DNA from: an uncultured Prevotellaceae bacterium
Lineage (GTDB): Bacteria; Bacteroidota; Bacteroidia; Bacteroidales; Bacteroidaceae
Assembly: GCA_937877625.1 (NCBI GenBank)
Contig: CALFJG010000020.1
Location: 1 to 64,000 of the forward strand
Length of the DNA: 64,000 nucleotides
Direction: 5' to 3'
The position numbers and the translations under genes are program-made. Positions 16,141 to 24,605 of this stretch are shown in pieces; the stretch's first letter is position 1; the number at the start of each line of letters is the position of its first letter. The notes under the pieces are model-generated. The model did no database searches, had not been told where the DNA came from, and was given only the letters and a program-made list of their open reading frames with translations.

Positions 16141-17055
16141 TTACTTGTTGCAGTGGTTGAAGAAGTCGATAGCCTCAAGCTCTTTACGCAGTTGGGCTTC
16201 CTCGGCATCGGTGACGTTTTGGAACGGCGTGCGGTTGGGGCCGAGGTCAAGGCCGATGAGCTTCATAATACGCTTTCCGCCGACGATGTTTCCACGGAAG
16301 TGGCAGATGACATCAATAACGTCCTGCGCATAGTTTTGTAGTTTGCGCGCCTCTTCTAAATCGCCTTTCTCCCAGGCTTCAAGGATACCCACGAGGCAAC
16401 GCCCGTTGTAGTTTGTGGTGCCGCCTATGCCGCCTTGTGCACCGCCCATAGCCAGACACGGCAGTATGGTTTCGTCCTGTCCGTGGAGCATATCAAACTT
16501 GCCTCCGGCGTAGCGGCGGCAGCGGTTGTACTCGTAGAGGCTCTCAAAAGTGTATTTGATGCCGGCGAAGTTGGGGATACGTCCGTCAACGGCTTTGAGG
16601 AAGTCGAGCATTGAGAGGAAAGCCCCGTTGAATGCTGGGATGTGGTAGAAGTAGAAGGGTAACTGTGGTGCGCCGCAGGCTATTTCTTCGCAGTATTTCA
16701 CGAGTTCTTCGATGCGTCCCACTTTGGGGAACGGCGGTGCCATAGCCCCTACGCCCCACGCTCCGATGGCTTGTGCGTGCTCGGCCAGGCGGCGCGACGA
16801 CTTCACGCACGTGCTACCCACGTGGACGATTACCTTAAACCCCTCGGGTACGGCGGCCATCCAAGCCTCCGCCAAACTTTTGCGCTCCTCCTCGGTGAGC
16901 ATATAGCCCTCACCGCTGGAGCCATTGATAAACACGCCTTTCAGCCCGTTGCGGGCAAGCAGGGCGGCATATTCGGGAATAACGCTGAGATTGAGTTCTC
17001 CTTTGCTATCGAACGGCGTAAACGGCGCGTCGATGAGACCTTTAATCTTTTCCAT
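16141..17055 (-). CDS. nanA: N-acetylneuraminate lyase
   Basis: A 304-residue (beta/alpha)8 aldolase of the DHDPS/NanA family. FINGSSGEGYML replaces the TTGE of dihydrodipicolinate synthase and is typical of sialate lyases. FYFYHIPA carries the catalytic tyrosine and GIKYTFESLYE carries the Schiff-base lysine (about 165). The enzyme splits N-acetylneuraminate into N-acetylmannosamine and pyruvate in the cytoplasm. No other nan genes (nanE, nanK, transporter) are adjacent; it shares a transcript with folD. The sialate O-acetylesterase at 4750 is the only other sialate-related gene in view. Confidence 0.87.
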   Translation of the reverse strand: MEKIKGLIDAPFTPFDSKGELNLSVIPEYAALLARNGLKGVFINGSSGEGYMLTEEERKSLAEAWMAAVPEGFKVIVHVGSTCVKSSRRLAEHAQAIGAWGVGAMAPPFPKVGRIEELVKYCEEIACGAPQLPFYFYHIPAFNGAFLSMLDFLKAVDGRIPNFAGIKYTFESLYEYNRCRRYAGGKFDMLHGQDETILPCLAMGGAQGGIGGTTNYNGRCLVGILEAWEKGDLEEARKLQNYAQDVIDVICHFRGNIVGGKRIMKLIGLDLGPNRTPFQNVTDAEEAQLRKELEAIDFFNHCNK

Positions 17056-17097
17056 GTGTGGTTGGGAATTTATGTGGTTTAACTGTTGTTACGCTCG

Positions 17098-17105
17098 CAA
17101 AGGTA
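17098..17105 (-). promoter_or_regulatory. -7 box of nanA
   Basis: CAAAGGTA reads TACCTTTG on the minus strand, matching TAnnTTTG, 43 bases before the nanA start. The -33 region (CCAA at 17126-17129) is only a partial match. Confidence 0.4.
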
Positions 17106-17208
17106 CGAACAAAAAGCTGGATTTGCCAAGCGTGTTGCCACTTTGCCCCGCCAAAACTTGTAAAAAACACCTTTTTTCGCCTTTTTGAGCGAAAAAAAGC
17201 CGACGCGC

Positions 17209-17240
17209 CTTGTTAAATCGCTCTTTCTGGTGTACTTTTG
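17209..17240 (+). promoter_or_regulatory. Promoter of rimP-nusA-infB
   Basis: TACTTTTG at 17233-17240 matches the -7 consensus; CTTG at 17209-17212 is a near match to the -33 TTTG at a 20-base spacing. The leader before rimP would be about 60 bases. Confidence 0.55.
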
Positions 17241-17305
17241 TGGCGTTGAGAGAGTGAGGAGCTGCAAAGTTCCTCACTTCGTTTTATAAAATAGGAAAAA
17301 ATTCA

Positions 17306-17770
17306 ATGATTGACAAACAAGTCGTAGCAAACATTGTGGCCGAATGGTTAGCGGGCAAGGACTATTTCCTTACCGACCTGACGATTTCGGCGGACAACCG
17401 CATTGTGGTGGAGATTGACCACAAGGACGGCGTATGGATTGACGATTGCGTGGAACTGAGCCGCTACATAGAGAGCCGTCTCAACCGCGATGAGCAGGAT
17501 TTTGAACTTGAGGTGGGCAGTGCCGGCATAGGGCAGCCGTTTAAGGTGGTACGCCAGTACGAGAACCACCTCGGCGACACCGTGGAGGTAGCCCCAAAGA
17601 AAGGACGCAAATACGTAGGTACGCTCACGGCCGTAGATGCCGAGGGCTTCAACGTGGAAGTGGAGCAGAAAGTGAAAAACGAGGGCGACAAGCGTCCCCA
17701 CCTTGAACTGCTTGATATGCGCTTCGCTTTCGACGAGGTATATACTGTCAAGTACGTTATTCAGTTTTGA
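17306..17770 (+). CDS. rimP: Ribosome maturation factor RimP
   Basis: A 154-residue factor for 30S subunit maturation. It has the N-terminal alpha/beta domain (ISADNRIVVEIDHKDGVWIDDCVELSRYIES is the conserved core region) and the LEVGSAGIGQPF segment, which corresponds to LEVSSPGLDRPL in other bacteria but with several replacements. This change is common in Bacteroidetes. The C-terminal SH3-like domain starts at about 90. It heads the classical rimP-nusA-infB operon, with 24 bases to nusA. Confidence 0.92.
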   Translation: MIDKQVVANIVAEWLAGKDYFLTDLTISADNRIVVEIDHKDGVWIDDCVELSRYIESRLNRDEQDFELEVGSAGIGQPFKVVRQYENHLGDTVEVAPKKGRKYVGTLTAVDAEGFNVEVEQKVKNEGDKRPHLELLDMRFAFDEVYTVKYVIQF

Positions 17771-17794
17771 GAATAATTAACAAAGAAACACATA

Positions 17795-19048
17795 ATGGCC
17801 AAGAAAAAAAATGAGGCTCCCCGCCTCACGGACACCTTTACGGAGTTCAAAGAAAACAAAAACATTGACCGCACCACGATGGTGGGTGTCCTTGAAGAGA
17901 GTTTCCGAAATGTCATAGCGCGCGAGTACGGCACGGACGAGAATTTCGACGTGATTGTCAACCCCGATAAGGGCGACTTTGAAATCTATCGCACCCGCGA
18001 GGTGGTGGAGGACGGCGAAGTGACCGACCCCAACAAACAAATCTCGCTGAGCGAGGCACGCCAGATAGAAGAAGACTACGAGGTGGGCGAGGATGTCAGC
18101 GAGAAAATCGATGTCAGCCAGTTCGGACGTCGCTCCATACTTACGCTGCGCCAGACACTGGCCAGCAAAATCCTGGAACTCGAACACGAAAACCTCTATC
18201 AACAGTATAAAGAACGCGAGGGCGAAATGATTTCAGCCGAGGTATATCAGGCGTGGAAGAATGAAACACTACTGATGGACGATGAGGGGCACGAACTCAT
18301 CCTTCCCAAGAACCAGCAAATACCGCGCGACTTTTTCCACAAGGGCGACACCGTTCGTGCCGTCATCGACCACGTGGAGAACCCTAACGGCAATCCCAAG
18401 ATATATCTCAGCCGCACGTGCGATGCTTTCCTGCTGAAACTCCTCGAACAAGAAATCCCCGAGATTGCCGACAACCTCATCACCGTGCGTTGCATAGCCC
18501 GCATTCCCGGCGAGCGTGCCAAAATTGCCGTGGAGAGCTACGACGACCGCATCGACCCCGTGGGAGCCTGCGTCGGGGTGAAGGGTAGCCGCATTCATAC
18601 CATTGTACGCGAGATGCACAACGAAAACATTGATGTGATACACTACAGTGCCAACCCGCGCATACTTATACAACGTTCCTTGCAGCCCGCACAAGTGTCG
18701 AGCATAGAACTCAACGATGAAAAACACACCGCTGCCGTATATCTGCGCCCCGAAGAGGTGTCGCTCGCTATCGGTAAGAACGGCATAAACATCAAGCTCG
18801 CCTCAAAACTCACCGGATACAGCATCGACGTCTTCCGCGACGTGGTGAACGAGCAAGAGGAAGACATCTATCTCGAGGAGTTTGCCGACGAAATAGACCA
18901 GTGGGTAATCGATGCCATAAAAGGCGTAGGCTTCCGTACCGCACGCGAGGTGCTTAAAGCTCCGCGCGAACAACTTATTGAGCAGGCCGACCTTGAGGAA
19001 GACACCGTTGACGAAGTGTTGCGCATACTCAAAGCCGAATTTGAATAG
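17795..19048 (+). CDS. nusA: Transcription termination/antitermination factor NusA
   Basis: A 417-residue RNA polymerase-binding factor. It has the N-terminal domain (about 1-130), an S1 domain (about 140-205, with KGDTVRAVIDHV), KH1 including ERAKIAVES and DPVGACVGVKGSRI (the GxxG loop), and KH2 with VSLAIGKNGINIKLA. The C-terminal acidic repeat is short, ending in a helix-hairpin-helix-like stretch (IKGVGFRTAREVL). It controls pausing, termination and antitermination. Confidence 0.95.
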   Translation: MAKKKNEAPRLTDTFTEFKENKNIDRTTMVGVLEESFRNVIAREYGTDENFDVIVNPDKGDFEIYRTREVVEDGEVTDPNKQISLSEARQIEEDYEVGEDVSEKIDVSQFGRRSILTLRQTLASKILELEHENLYQQYKEREGEMISAEVYQAWKNETLLMDDEGHELILPKNQQIPRDFFHKGDTVRAVIDHVENPNGNPKIYLSRTCDAFLLKLLEQEIPEIADNLITVRCIARIPGERAKIAVESYDDRIDPVGACVGVKGSRIHTIVREMHNENIDVIHYSANPRILIQRSLQPAQVSSIELNDEKHTAAVYLRPEEVSLAIGKNGINIKLASKLTGYSIDVFRDVVNEQEEDIYLEEFADEIDQWVIDAIKGVGFRTAREVLKAPREQLIEQADLEEDTVDEVLRILKAEFE

Positions 19049-19090
19049 TAGATAGTAAGCCAAACAACGTAAAAATCCCAAAACTCATCT

Positions 19091-22078
19091 ATGAGTGTTA
19101 GAATAAGTAAGATAGTAAAAGAATTTAACGTAGGTTTCCAAACCGTTATTGAGACGCTGGAAGCCAAAGGCGTGGTCATTGAAAACGTCTCGCCCAGTAC
19201 GAAGATCGACGACTCCCACTACGAACTGCTTAAAGAGGCTTTTGGAGCCGATAAGTCGTTGCGCAATGCTGCCGACGAACTCCTGCAAATGCGTTTCCGC
19301 AACAAACGGCAGAATGAGCTGGCAAAGGCTGAGCCTGCTGAGATAGAGACGCTACCCGAGGCGGAAGAACCGCCAACCAGCGAGCCTGCACCTGCGCTCG
19401 AGCCTGCCGAGGAACTCCCCGCCACCGTCGAGGAACTCCCCGCCGAGGAAATCCCCGCTACCGCCGAGGAACTCCCCGCCGAGCCTACGGAAGAAGAAGT
19501 GGAGGCCGCAGAAGAAGTAGTAGAGCCAGAGGTAGCCCCCGCTCCCCCGACAGCGCAGGAAGAGCCTACCCCCGTGGCAGCACCGGCGGAAGAGTCCGCA
19601 CCCGTGGAAACCTTTGAGCCGGAGCTTCCCGCCGCGTCCGAGCCTGTAGAAGAAGAGGCCACCGCCACGGCTCCCGAGTCCGAGGAGGAGGAAGCCCCAC
19701 AGCCCGAGGCGGAGCCTGAGCCCGTTGCCGCCTCCGAAGAGCCTGCGCCGACCGAGACACCCGCCGAGGAAGAGCCTATGAAAGAAGAGGTCGCTAAACC
19801 ACTCTCTAAAAAGGAGCAGCGACTGGCACAACTCGGCACAGAGGAGGACGGCGTGTTTAAGCTGCACACCAAACCCGCGCCGCAAGGCCCCAAAGTACTC
19901 GGCACGATAGACCTCAGTGCCATCAACGACTCCACACGTCCTAAGAAAAAGTCGAAGGCCGAACTTAAGAAAGAACGCCTCGCCGCCGCCACAGAGAAGA
20001 AAAAGCGTCAGCGTATCAACTCACAGCGTGTGGACATCGCTGCCGCAGGGCGTCAGGCAGCCAATGCGAACCAAGGCGGGCAACGCGGTGGAAACAACCA
20101 ACCGCAAAACCAAGGTGGCGGCAAAAACGCCAAGAAACAGAAGAAACAACAGCAACCCGTACTCAAACCCGAGGTGAGCGATGAAGACGTAGCAAAGCAA
20201 GTGCGCGAAACACTCGCACGCCTCACCAGCAAGAGCAAAACAGCAAAAGGGGCCAAGTATCGTCGTGAAAAGCGCGACCAAGTGCGCCAACAGCACGAGG
20301 AGCAGCTGCGCGAAGAAAAAGCCGAGAGCAAAGTACTTAAACTCACCGAGTTTGTCACGGCCAACGAACTGGCTTCAATGATGGACGTACCCGTGACGAA
20401 GGTGATAGGTACCTGTATGAGCATCGGCATAATGGTGAGCATCAACCAACGCCTCGATGCCGAGACGATAGACCTCGTGGCCGAGGAGTTCGGCTTTTCC
20501 ACGGAGTATATCAGTGCCGAGGTGAGCGAAGCCGTGGCCGAGGAGGCCGACCGCGAGGAAGACCTCCAGCCGCGTGCACCAATTGTCACCGTAATGGGAC
20601 ACGTTGACCACGGCAAGACGTCGCTCCTCGACTATATCCGCAAGACCAACGTCATTGCAGGCGAGGCCGGCGGTATCACGCAACACATCGGAGCCTACAA
20701 CGTGACGCTCGACAGCGGACGACACATCACCTTCCTCGACACCCCCGGCCACGAGGCATTTACTGCCATGCGCGCCCGAGGTGCACAGGCCACCGACATA
20801 GCCATTATCATTATCGCCTCCGACGATGACATTATGCCACAAACAAAAGAGGCTATCAACCACGCTGTGGCAGCAGGCGTGCCTATCGTTTTTGCTATCA
20901 ACAAGATTGATAAGCCCGGAGCCAACCCCGATAAAATAAAGGAAGGCCTGGCGCAACTCAACTTCCTCGTGGAAGAGTGGGGCGGAAAGTACCAGAGCCA
21001 GGACATTAGTGCCAAGAAAGGTATCGGCGTGGAAGAACTCTTGGAGAAAGTACTCCTTGAGGCCGACCTCTTAGAGCTGAAAGCCAACCCCAACCGCAAT
21101 GCTTCGGGTACCATCATAGAGAGTTCGCTCGACAAAGGACGTGGCTATGTGGCTACGGTACTCGTCGGCAACGGCACGTTGCGCAAAGGCGATGTGGTGC
21201 TGGCCGGAACGAATTATGGACGTGTGAAAGCCCTCTTCAACGAGCGTGGCAACCGCATCGACAATATCGGCCCCGCTATGGCAGCCACCTTGCTCGGACT
21301 CAACGGCGCGCCTCAGGCCGGCGACCAGTTCCACGTGATGAGCAGTGAGCAGGAGGCACGCGAGATTGCTACTAAGCGCGAGCAGCTCGCACGCGAACAA
21401 AGCATACGCACGCAGAAGATGCTCACACTCGATGAGATAGGCCGACGCATCAAGCAAGGCAGCTATCAAGAGATGAATATCATCGTCAAGGGTGACGTGG
21501 ATGGCTCCGTGGAGGCCTTGAGCGACTCGCTGATACGTCTCTCTACCGACAAGATAGCCGTGAACGTTATCCACAAAGGCGTGGGACAAATCAGCGAGAA
21601 CGACGTGACGCTCGCCGCAGCCTCACAAGCTGTCATCGTAGGTTTCCAGGTGCGCCCCAGTGCTGCTGCACGCCGACAAGCCGAACGCGACGGTGTAGAT
21701 ATTCGTCTGTACAGCGTTATTTACGACACTATTGACGAGGTGAAGCAGGCGATGGAGGGTATGCTCGCTCCTGTTATCAAGGAGGAGGTTACCGCTACCG
21801 TGGAAGTGCGCCAGGTTTACCACATCAGCAAAGTCGGCCTCGTGGCAGGAGCATACGTGGTGGACGGAAAAGTGTCGCGCACGGATAAGGCACGCCTCAT
21901 ACGCGACGGTATCGTGATATTTACCGGAAGTTTGCTCGCCTTGAAACGCTTCAAAGACGATGTCAAAGAAGTTACCACTAACTTTGAGTGTGGTATCAGC
22001 CTCGCCGGGTGCAACGACATCAAGGAGGGCGATATGATAGAAACGTTTAAGGAAATAGAGGTGAAACAAAAACTCTAA
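19091..22078 (+). CDS. infB: Translation initiation factor IF-2
   Basis: A 995-residue GTPase that brings initiator tRNA to the 30S subunit. After a small IF2N-like domain (about 1-70) comes a long disordered Glu/Pro/Ala-rich stretch (about 78-235) and a Lys/Gln-rich one (about 270-360), then a second IF2N domain. The GTPase domain has MGHVDHGKT at about 502, DTPGHEAF and NKIDKPGA. Domains II-IV follow to KQKL. The acidic part contains a 12-residue tandem repeat (EELPATVEELPA and EEIPATAEELPA, 19409-19480). Ends at a bidirectional terminator. Confidence 0.96.
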   Translation: MSVRISKIVKEFNVGFQTVIETLEAKGVVIENVSPSTKIDDSHYELLKEAFGADKSLRNAADELLQMRFRNKRQNELAKAEPAEIETLPEAEEPPTSEPAPALEPAEELPATVEELPAEEIPATAEELPAEPTEEEVEAAEEVVEPEVAPAPPTAQEEPTPVAAPAEESAPVETFEPELPAASEPVEEEATATAPESEEEEAPQPEAEPEPVAASEEPAPTETPAEEEPMKEEVAKPLSKKEQRLAQLGTEEDGVFKLHTKPAPQGPKVLGTIDLSAINDSTRPKKKSKAELKKERLAAATEKKKRQRINSQRVDIAAAGRQAANANQGGQRGGNNQPQNQGGGKNAKKQKKQQQPVLKPEVSDEDVAKQVRETLARLTSKSKTAKGAKYRREKRDQVRQQHEEQLREEKAESKVLKLTEFVTANELASMMDVPVTKVIGTCMSIGIMVSINQRLDAETIDLVAEEFGFSTEYISAEVSEAVAEEADREEDLQPRAPIVTVMGHVDHGKTSLLDYIRKTNVIAGEAGGITQHIGAYNVTLDSGRHITFLDTPGHEAFTAMRARGAQATDIAIIIIASDDDIMPQTKEAINHAVAAGVPIVFAINKIDKPGANPDKIKEGLAQLNFLVEEWGGKYQSQDISAKKGIGVEELLEKVLLEADLLELKANPNRNASGTIIESSLDKGRGYVATVLVGNGTLRKGDVVLAGTNYGRVKALFNERGNRIDNIGPAMAATLLGLNGAPQAGDQFHVMSSEQEAREIATKREQLAREQSIRTQKMLTLDEIGRRIKQGSYQEMNIIVKGDVDGSVEALSDSLIRLSTDKIAVNVIHKGVGQISENDVTLAAASQAVIVGFQVRPSAAARRQAERDGVDIRLYSVIYDTIDEVKQAMEGMLAPVIKEEVTATVEVRQVYHISKVGLVAGAYVVDGKVSRTDKARLIRDGIVIFTGSLLALKRFKDDVKEVTTNFECGISLAGCNDIKEGDMIETFKEIEVKQKL
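19409..19480 (+). repeat. 36-bp tandem repeat in infB
   Basis: Two 36-bp units (19409-19444 and 19445-19480) differ at a few positions and each contains a shorter internal repeat of gaggaactccccgcc. They encode two 12-residue Glu/Leu/Pro/Ala units in the disordered N-terminal region of IF-2. Such repeats may expand or contract by slippage. Confidence 0.75.
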
Positions 22079-22105
22079 TCCGACAAGCACAATACGTACA
22101 AACTT

Positions 22106-22148
22106 AGTGCGACAATCTTTTGTAGCCATACAGAAAGATTGTCGCACT
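22106..22148. terminator. Bidirectional terminator between infB and the OmpA-like gene
   Basis: A perfect 15-bp stem (22106-22120 with 22134-22148) with a 13-nt loop sits between two convergent genes. On the plus strand it is followed by TGGTTTTTG, giving a short U run for infB. The symmetrical place suggests it serves both. Confidence 0.75.
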
Positions 22149-22172
22149 TGGTTTTTGAAGAGAGCGGACTAT

Positions 22173-23072
22173 TTATTGTCCTTCGCCCTCGGGTGCTTGG
22201 TCAATGAGTTCCAGGAACTGGTCGAGGCGCGGGGTGATGATAATCTGTGTGCGGCGGTTGCGCTGCTTACCCACTTCGGTGCTGTTGGTAGCAATGGGGT
22301 TGTACTCGCCACGTCCTGCGGCACTCAAACGGCTGGGGTCAACGCCATAGCGTGTCTGCAACTCCTGCACCACGCTGCTGGCACGCAAACACGAGAGATC
22401 CCAGTTGTTGCGGATGTTCGGGCGCGAGATAGGTACGTCATCGGTGTTACCTTCTACGAGTACATCGTAGTCGCTATAGTCCATAATAATTTTAGCAATC
22501 TTGGAGAGTGTCTCGCCGGCGCGCTCTCCTATCTCGTACGAGCCGCTCTTATAGAGCATATTGTCGGCCAAGGAGATATAAACCACACCTTTCAACACTT
22601 GTACATCAACTTCTTGCAACTCCTCGCGGCTGAGGCTGCGTGTGAGGCGGTCGGTGAGTACTTGGTTGAGGGAGTCGCTGCGGTTCTTTGCGTCAACGAG
22701 TTGGTGGATAAAGCGGTTCGAAGCGTTGATTTCATCTACCAACTTAGAAATGTTTACGTTGCCCTGGCTCACACTTTGACTATAGTTCGACATCAGCGTG
22801 TTGTACTGAGCCTGCAGGGCGGCATTACGCTGACGTTCCTCGGCTAAGCGCTCCTCAAGGCTACTGCCTTGTGTGCGCAGGCTGGCAATGGTTACTTGTG
22901 CATCATTGTATTGCCCTTGCAACGATGCGTATTCACCACGCAGGCCAGCAATGCGCGAGCGCAAGCTGTCGTTCTGACCTTGAAGGGCTTGAAACTGTTT
23001 CTTGCTCACACAGCTGGTGGCAAGTAGGGTGGTAAGCATTAAGAGTACCAACCCAAAGAGGCTCTTTTTCAT
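22173..23072 (-). CDS. OmpA-family lipoprotein with coiled coil
   Basis: A 299-residue outer-membrane lipoprotein. The ATG at 23072 gives a signal with lipobox LATSC (Cys21). Residues about 25-115 form a long coiled coil rich in Gln, Leu and Arg (SLRSRIAGLRGEYASLQ). The C-terminal OmpA/MotB-like domain (about 165-290) carries LVEGNTDDVPISRPNIRNNW and LRASSVVQEL, which bind peptidoglycan. It likely links the outer membrane to the cell wall. The frame is open to 23201, but that region encodes no signal and lies in the leader. Confidence 0.87.
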   Translation of the reverse strand: MKKSLFGLVLLMLTTLLATSCVSKKQFQALQGQNDSLRSRIAGLRGEYASLQGQYNDAQVTIASLRTQGSSLEERLAEERQRNAALQAQYNTLMSNYSQSVSQGNVNISKLVDEINASNRFIHQLVDAKNRSDSLNQVLTDRLTRSLSREELQEVDVQVLKGVVYISLADNMLYKSGSYEIGERAGETLSKIAKIIMDYSDYDVLVEGNTDDVPISRPNIRNNWDLSCLRASSVVQELQTRYGVDPSRLSAAGRGEYNPIATNSTEVGKQRNRRTQIIITPRLDQFLELIDQAPEGEGQ

Positions 23073-23198
23073 ATTTGTTGTCCTTTTCGTTTTAGGCAAG
23101 AGTATAAGCAAGAAATACCGTTGCTTTGTGAAAACTTGCCTTAAGAGTGAATTGTAGAAAACAGCGCGTTTCTTTTTTGTACGCCATTTTTCTGACAG

Positions 23199-23230
23199 CA
23201 AAAGTACAGTGAGGTTTAATTGCGGCCAAA
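23199..23230 (-). promoter_or_regulatory. Promoter of the OmpA-like gene
   Basis: On the minus strand TACTTTTG (23199-23206) matches the -7 box and TTTG (23227-23230) the -33 box, 20 bases apart. The leader before the ATG at 23072 would be about 120 bases. Confidence 0.6.
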
Positions 23231-23275
23231 TGTTTTAAGTAGATTTAGGATTAATTATGTAATTTCGCGGCGCAG

Positions 23276-23366
23276 AAACGAAACTTTTGCGTCAAGCAAG
23301 GAGAGTAAAGCGAAGCTTGCTTCAGCTTTGCCTCGGCGAGCAAAAGTCTGTTGAAACCGAAACTTA
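23276..23366 (+). repeat. Dispersed 90-bp repeat before the DedA gene
   Basis: This stretch is clearly similar (about three quarters of positions by eye) to the reverse complement of 41459-41549 and of 43853-43943. The best core is CAGCTTTGCCTCGGCGAGCA near 23328-23347. It ends exactly at the DedA start codon, so it forms the leader of that gene. Its function is unknown. Confidence 0.6.
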
Positions 23367-23998
23367 TGACAGCAGAACTGATACGTTGGGTGCTTGAGAA
23401 CCTAAACTATTGGGTGGTCACCCTCTTTATGGCCATTGAGAGTTCTTTTATCCCTTTTCCCTCCGAGGTAGTAGTGCCTCCTGCCGCTTGGCTGTCAATG
23501 GCTGGCGACAGTATGAACATCGTGCTTGTGGTGGTGTTTGCTACGCTTGGCGCCGATGTGGGGGCTTTGGTGAACTATTGCTTAGCACGCTATTTAGGAC
23601 GTCCCGTGGTATATCGCTTCGCCAACAGCCGCTTAGGGCATTTGTGCCTCTTAGATAGCGCAAAAGTGGAGCACGCCGAGGATTTCTTTCGCCGCCACGG
23701 AGCCACAAGCACCTTTTTTGGCCGACTTGTTCCCGCCGTACGCCAACTGATTTCTATCCCCGCCGGATTGTCGCGAATGCCCATAGCTCGCTTCTTGGCT
23801 TTTACCACGTTAGGAGCCGCTGCTTGGAACACCGTATTGGCACTGATAGGATACGCCATATATCGGCTTACGCCACTCAAGACGACCGACGAGGTCTATC
23901 GCCTCGCCACGGAATACAGCCACGAGATTGGCTATGTGATTATTGGTTTTGTCGTAGTGGTTCTTGCGGTGATGATTTATAAGGCCTGGAAGAGATAA
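23366..23998 (+). CDS. DedA-family (SNARE-associated) membrane protein
   Basis: A 210-residue inner-membrane protein of the DedA/VTT family, proposed to flip or scramble lipids such as polyprenyl phosphate carriers. It has the re-entrant segment ESSFIPFPSEVVVPPAA with the conserved acidic and proline residues, a second one FFGRLVPAVRQLISIPAG with the conserved arginines, and C-terminal membrane helices. An in-frame TTG at 23351 precedes it, but the ATG at 23366 fits the family start. Gene spacing to the next is 18 bases. Confidence 0.88.
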   Translation: MTAELIRWVLENLNYWVVTLFMAIESSFIPFPSEVVVPPAAWLSMAGDSMNIVLVVVFATLGADVGALVNYCLARYLGRPVVYRFANSRLGHLCLLDSAKVEHAEDFFRRHGATSTFFGRLVPAVRQLISIPAGLSRMPIARFLAFTTLGAAAWNTVLALIGYAIYRLTPLKTTDEVYRLATEYSHEIGYVIIGFVVVVLAVMIYKAWKR

Positions 23999-24016
23999 CC
24001 TCCTTTGTTTAATGCA

Positions 24017-24562
24017 ATGAATCTCCAATTTATTACTTCTGATATCAATGCCGTGCGCCGCGTGTTGGCTAACGGTTGTCGGTGGGTGGTGTATGAGCCA
24101 AAAGACCCTGAGGCTGTAAGTCTTGCTTCCGAGGCGGTGCGTCTATGCCGTGAGTCTGAGGCAGTACTGATAATAAAAGACGATGCCGCATTGTGCGAGA
24201 CGGTAAAAGCCGATGGTGTACTCCTGAGCAGCCCTGACGCTGTCGGTGCCACGAGGCGGCAATTAGGCGAGGAACCTCTGATAGGTGCTTTGTGCGCCGA
24301 TCTCGACAGTGTGAAAAAGTCGCGTGCAGGCGGTGCGGACTATATTGACGCCGGGAGTTTTGAGCATTTCACGCCCGAGGAGTTACGGCAGTTGGTGCTT
24401 GCGCTGTATGAGGCCGATATTCCCTTGCCGATATGTATCGGCGGAGCAGTTTCCGTAGATGATATCCCTACGATATCTGCTACCGGCGTGCGTGCTATTG
24501 TTACGTGCAACGAAGCATTTTTCACCCGCGATATTTGGCGCGTGATAGACAAACTTTCATAA
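24017..24562 (+). CDS. Thiamine-phosphate synthase-like protein (ThiE fold, degenerate)
   Basis: A 181-residue TIM-barrel-like protein resembling the ThiE/TenI family: LQFITSDI, LANGCRWVVYE in place of the usual G.. .vqlR, ADGVLLSS, GALCADLDSVKKSRAGGADYID, and LPICIGGAVSVDDIPTI. The substrate loop that normally reads GP.FPT.TK is DAGSFEHFT, and the QLR motif is lost, so true thiamine-phosphate synthase activity is doubtful. It starts at the ATG at 24017 (an upstream TTG is possible). No other thiamine genes are near; it sits between a dedA gene and mazG. Confidence 0.7.
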   Translation: MNLQFITSDINAVRRVLANGCRWVVYEPKDPEAVSLASEAVRLCRESEAVLIIKDDAALCETVKADGVLLSSPDAVGATRRQLGEEPLIGALCADLDSVKKSRAGGADYIDAGSFEHFTPEELRQLVLALYEADIPLPICIGGAVSVDDIPTISATGVRAIVTCNEAFFTRDIWRVIDKLS

Positions 24563-24605
24563 CAGCTTGCCCATTTTGGTAAGTATAGTCTAAACCTTTT
24601 AACCT

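Noticed and set aside
19219..19992. 257-residue serine-rich open frame opposite infB
   Set aside because: It reflects the repetitive Glu/Pro/Ala codons of IF-2 read on the other strand.
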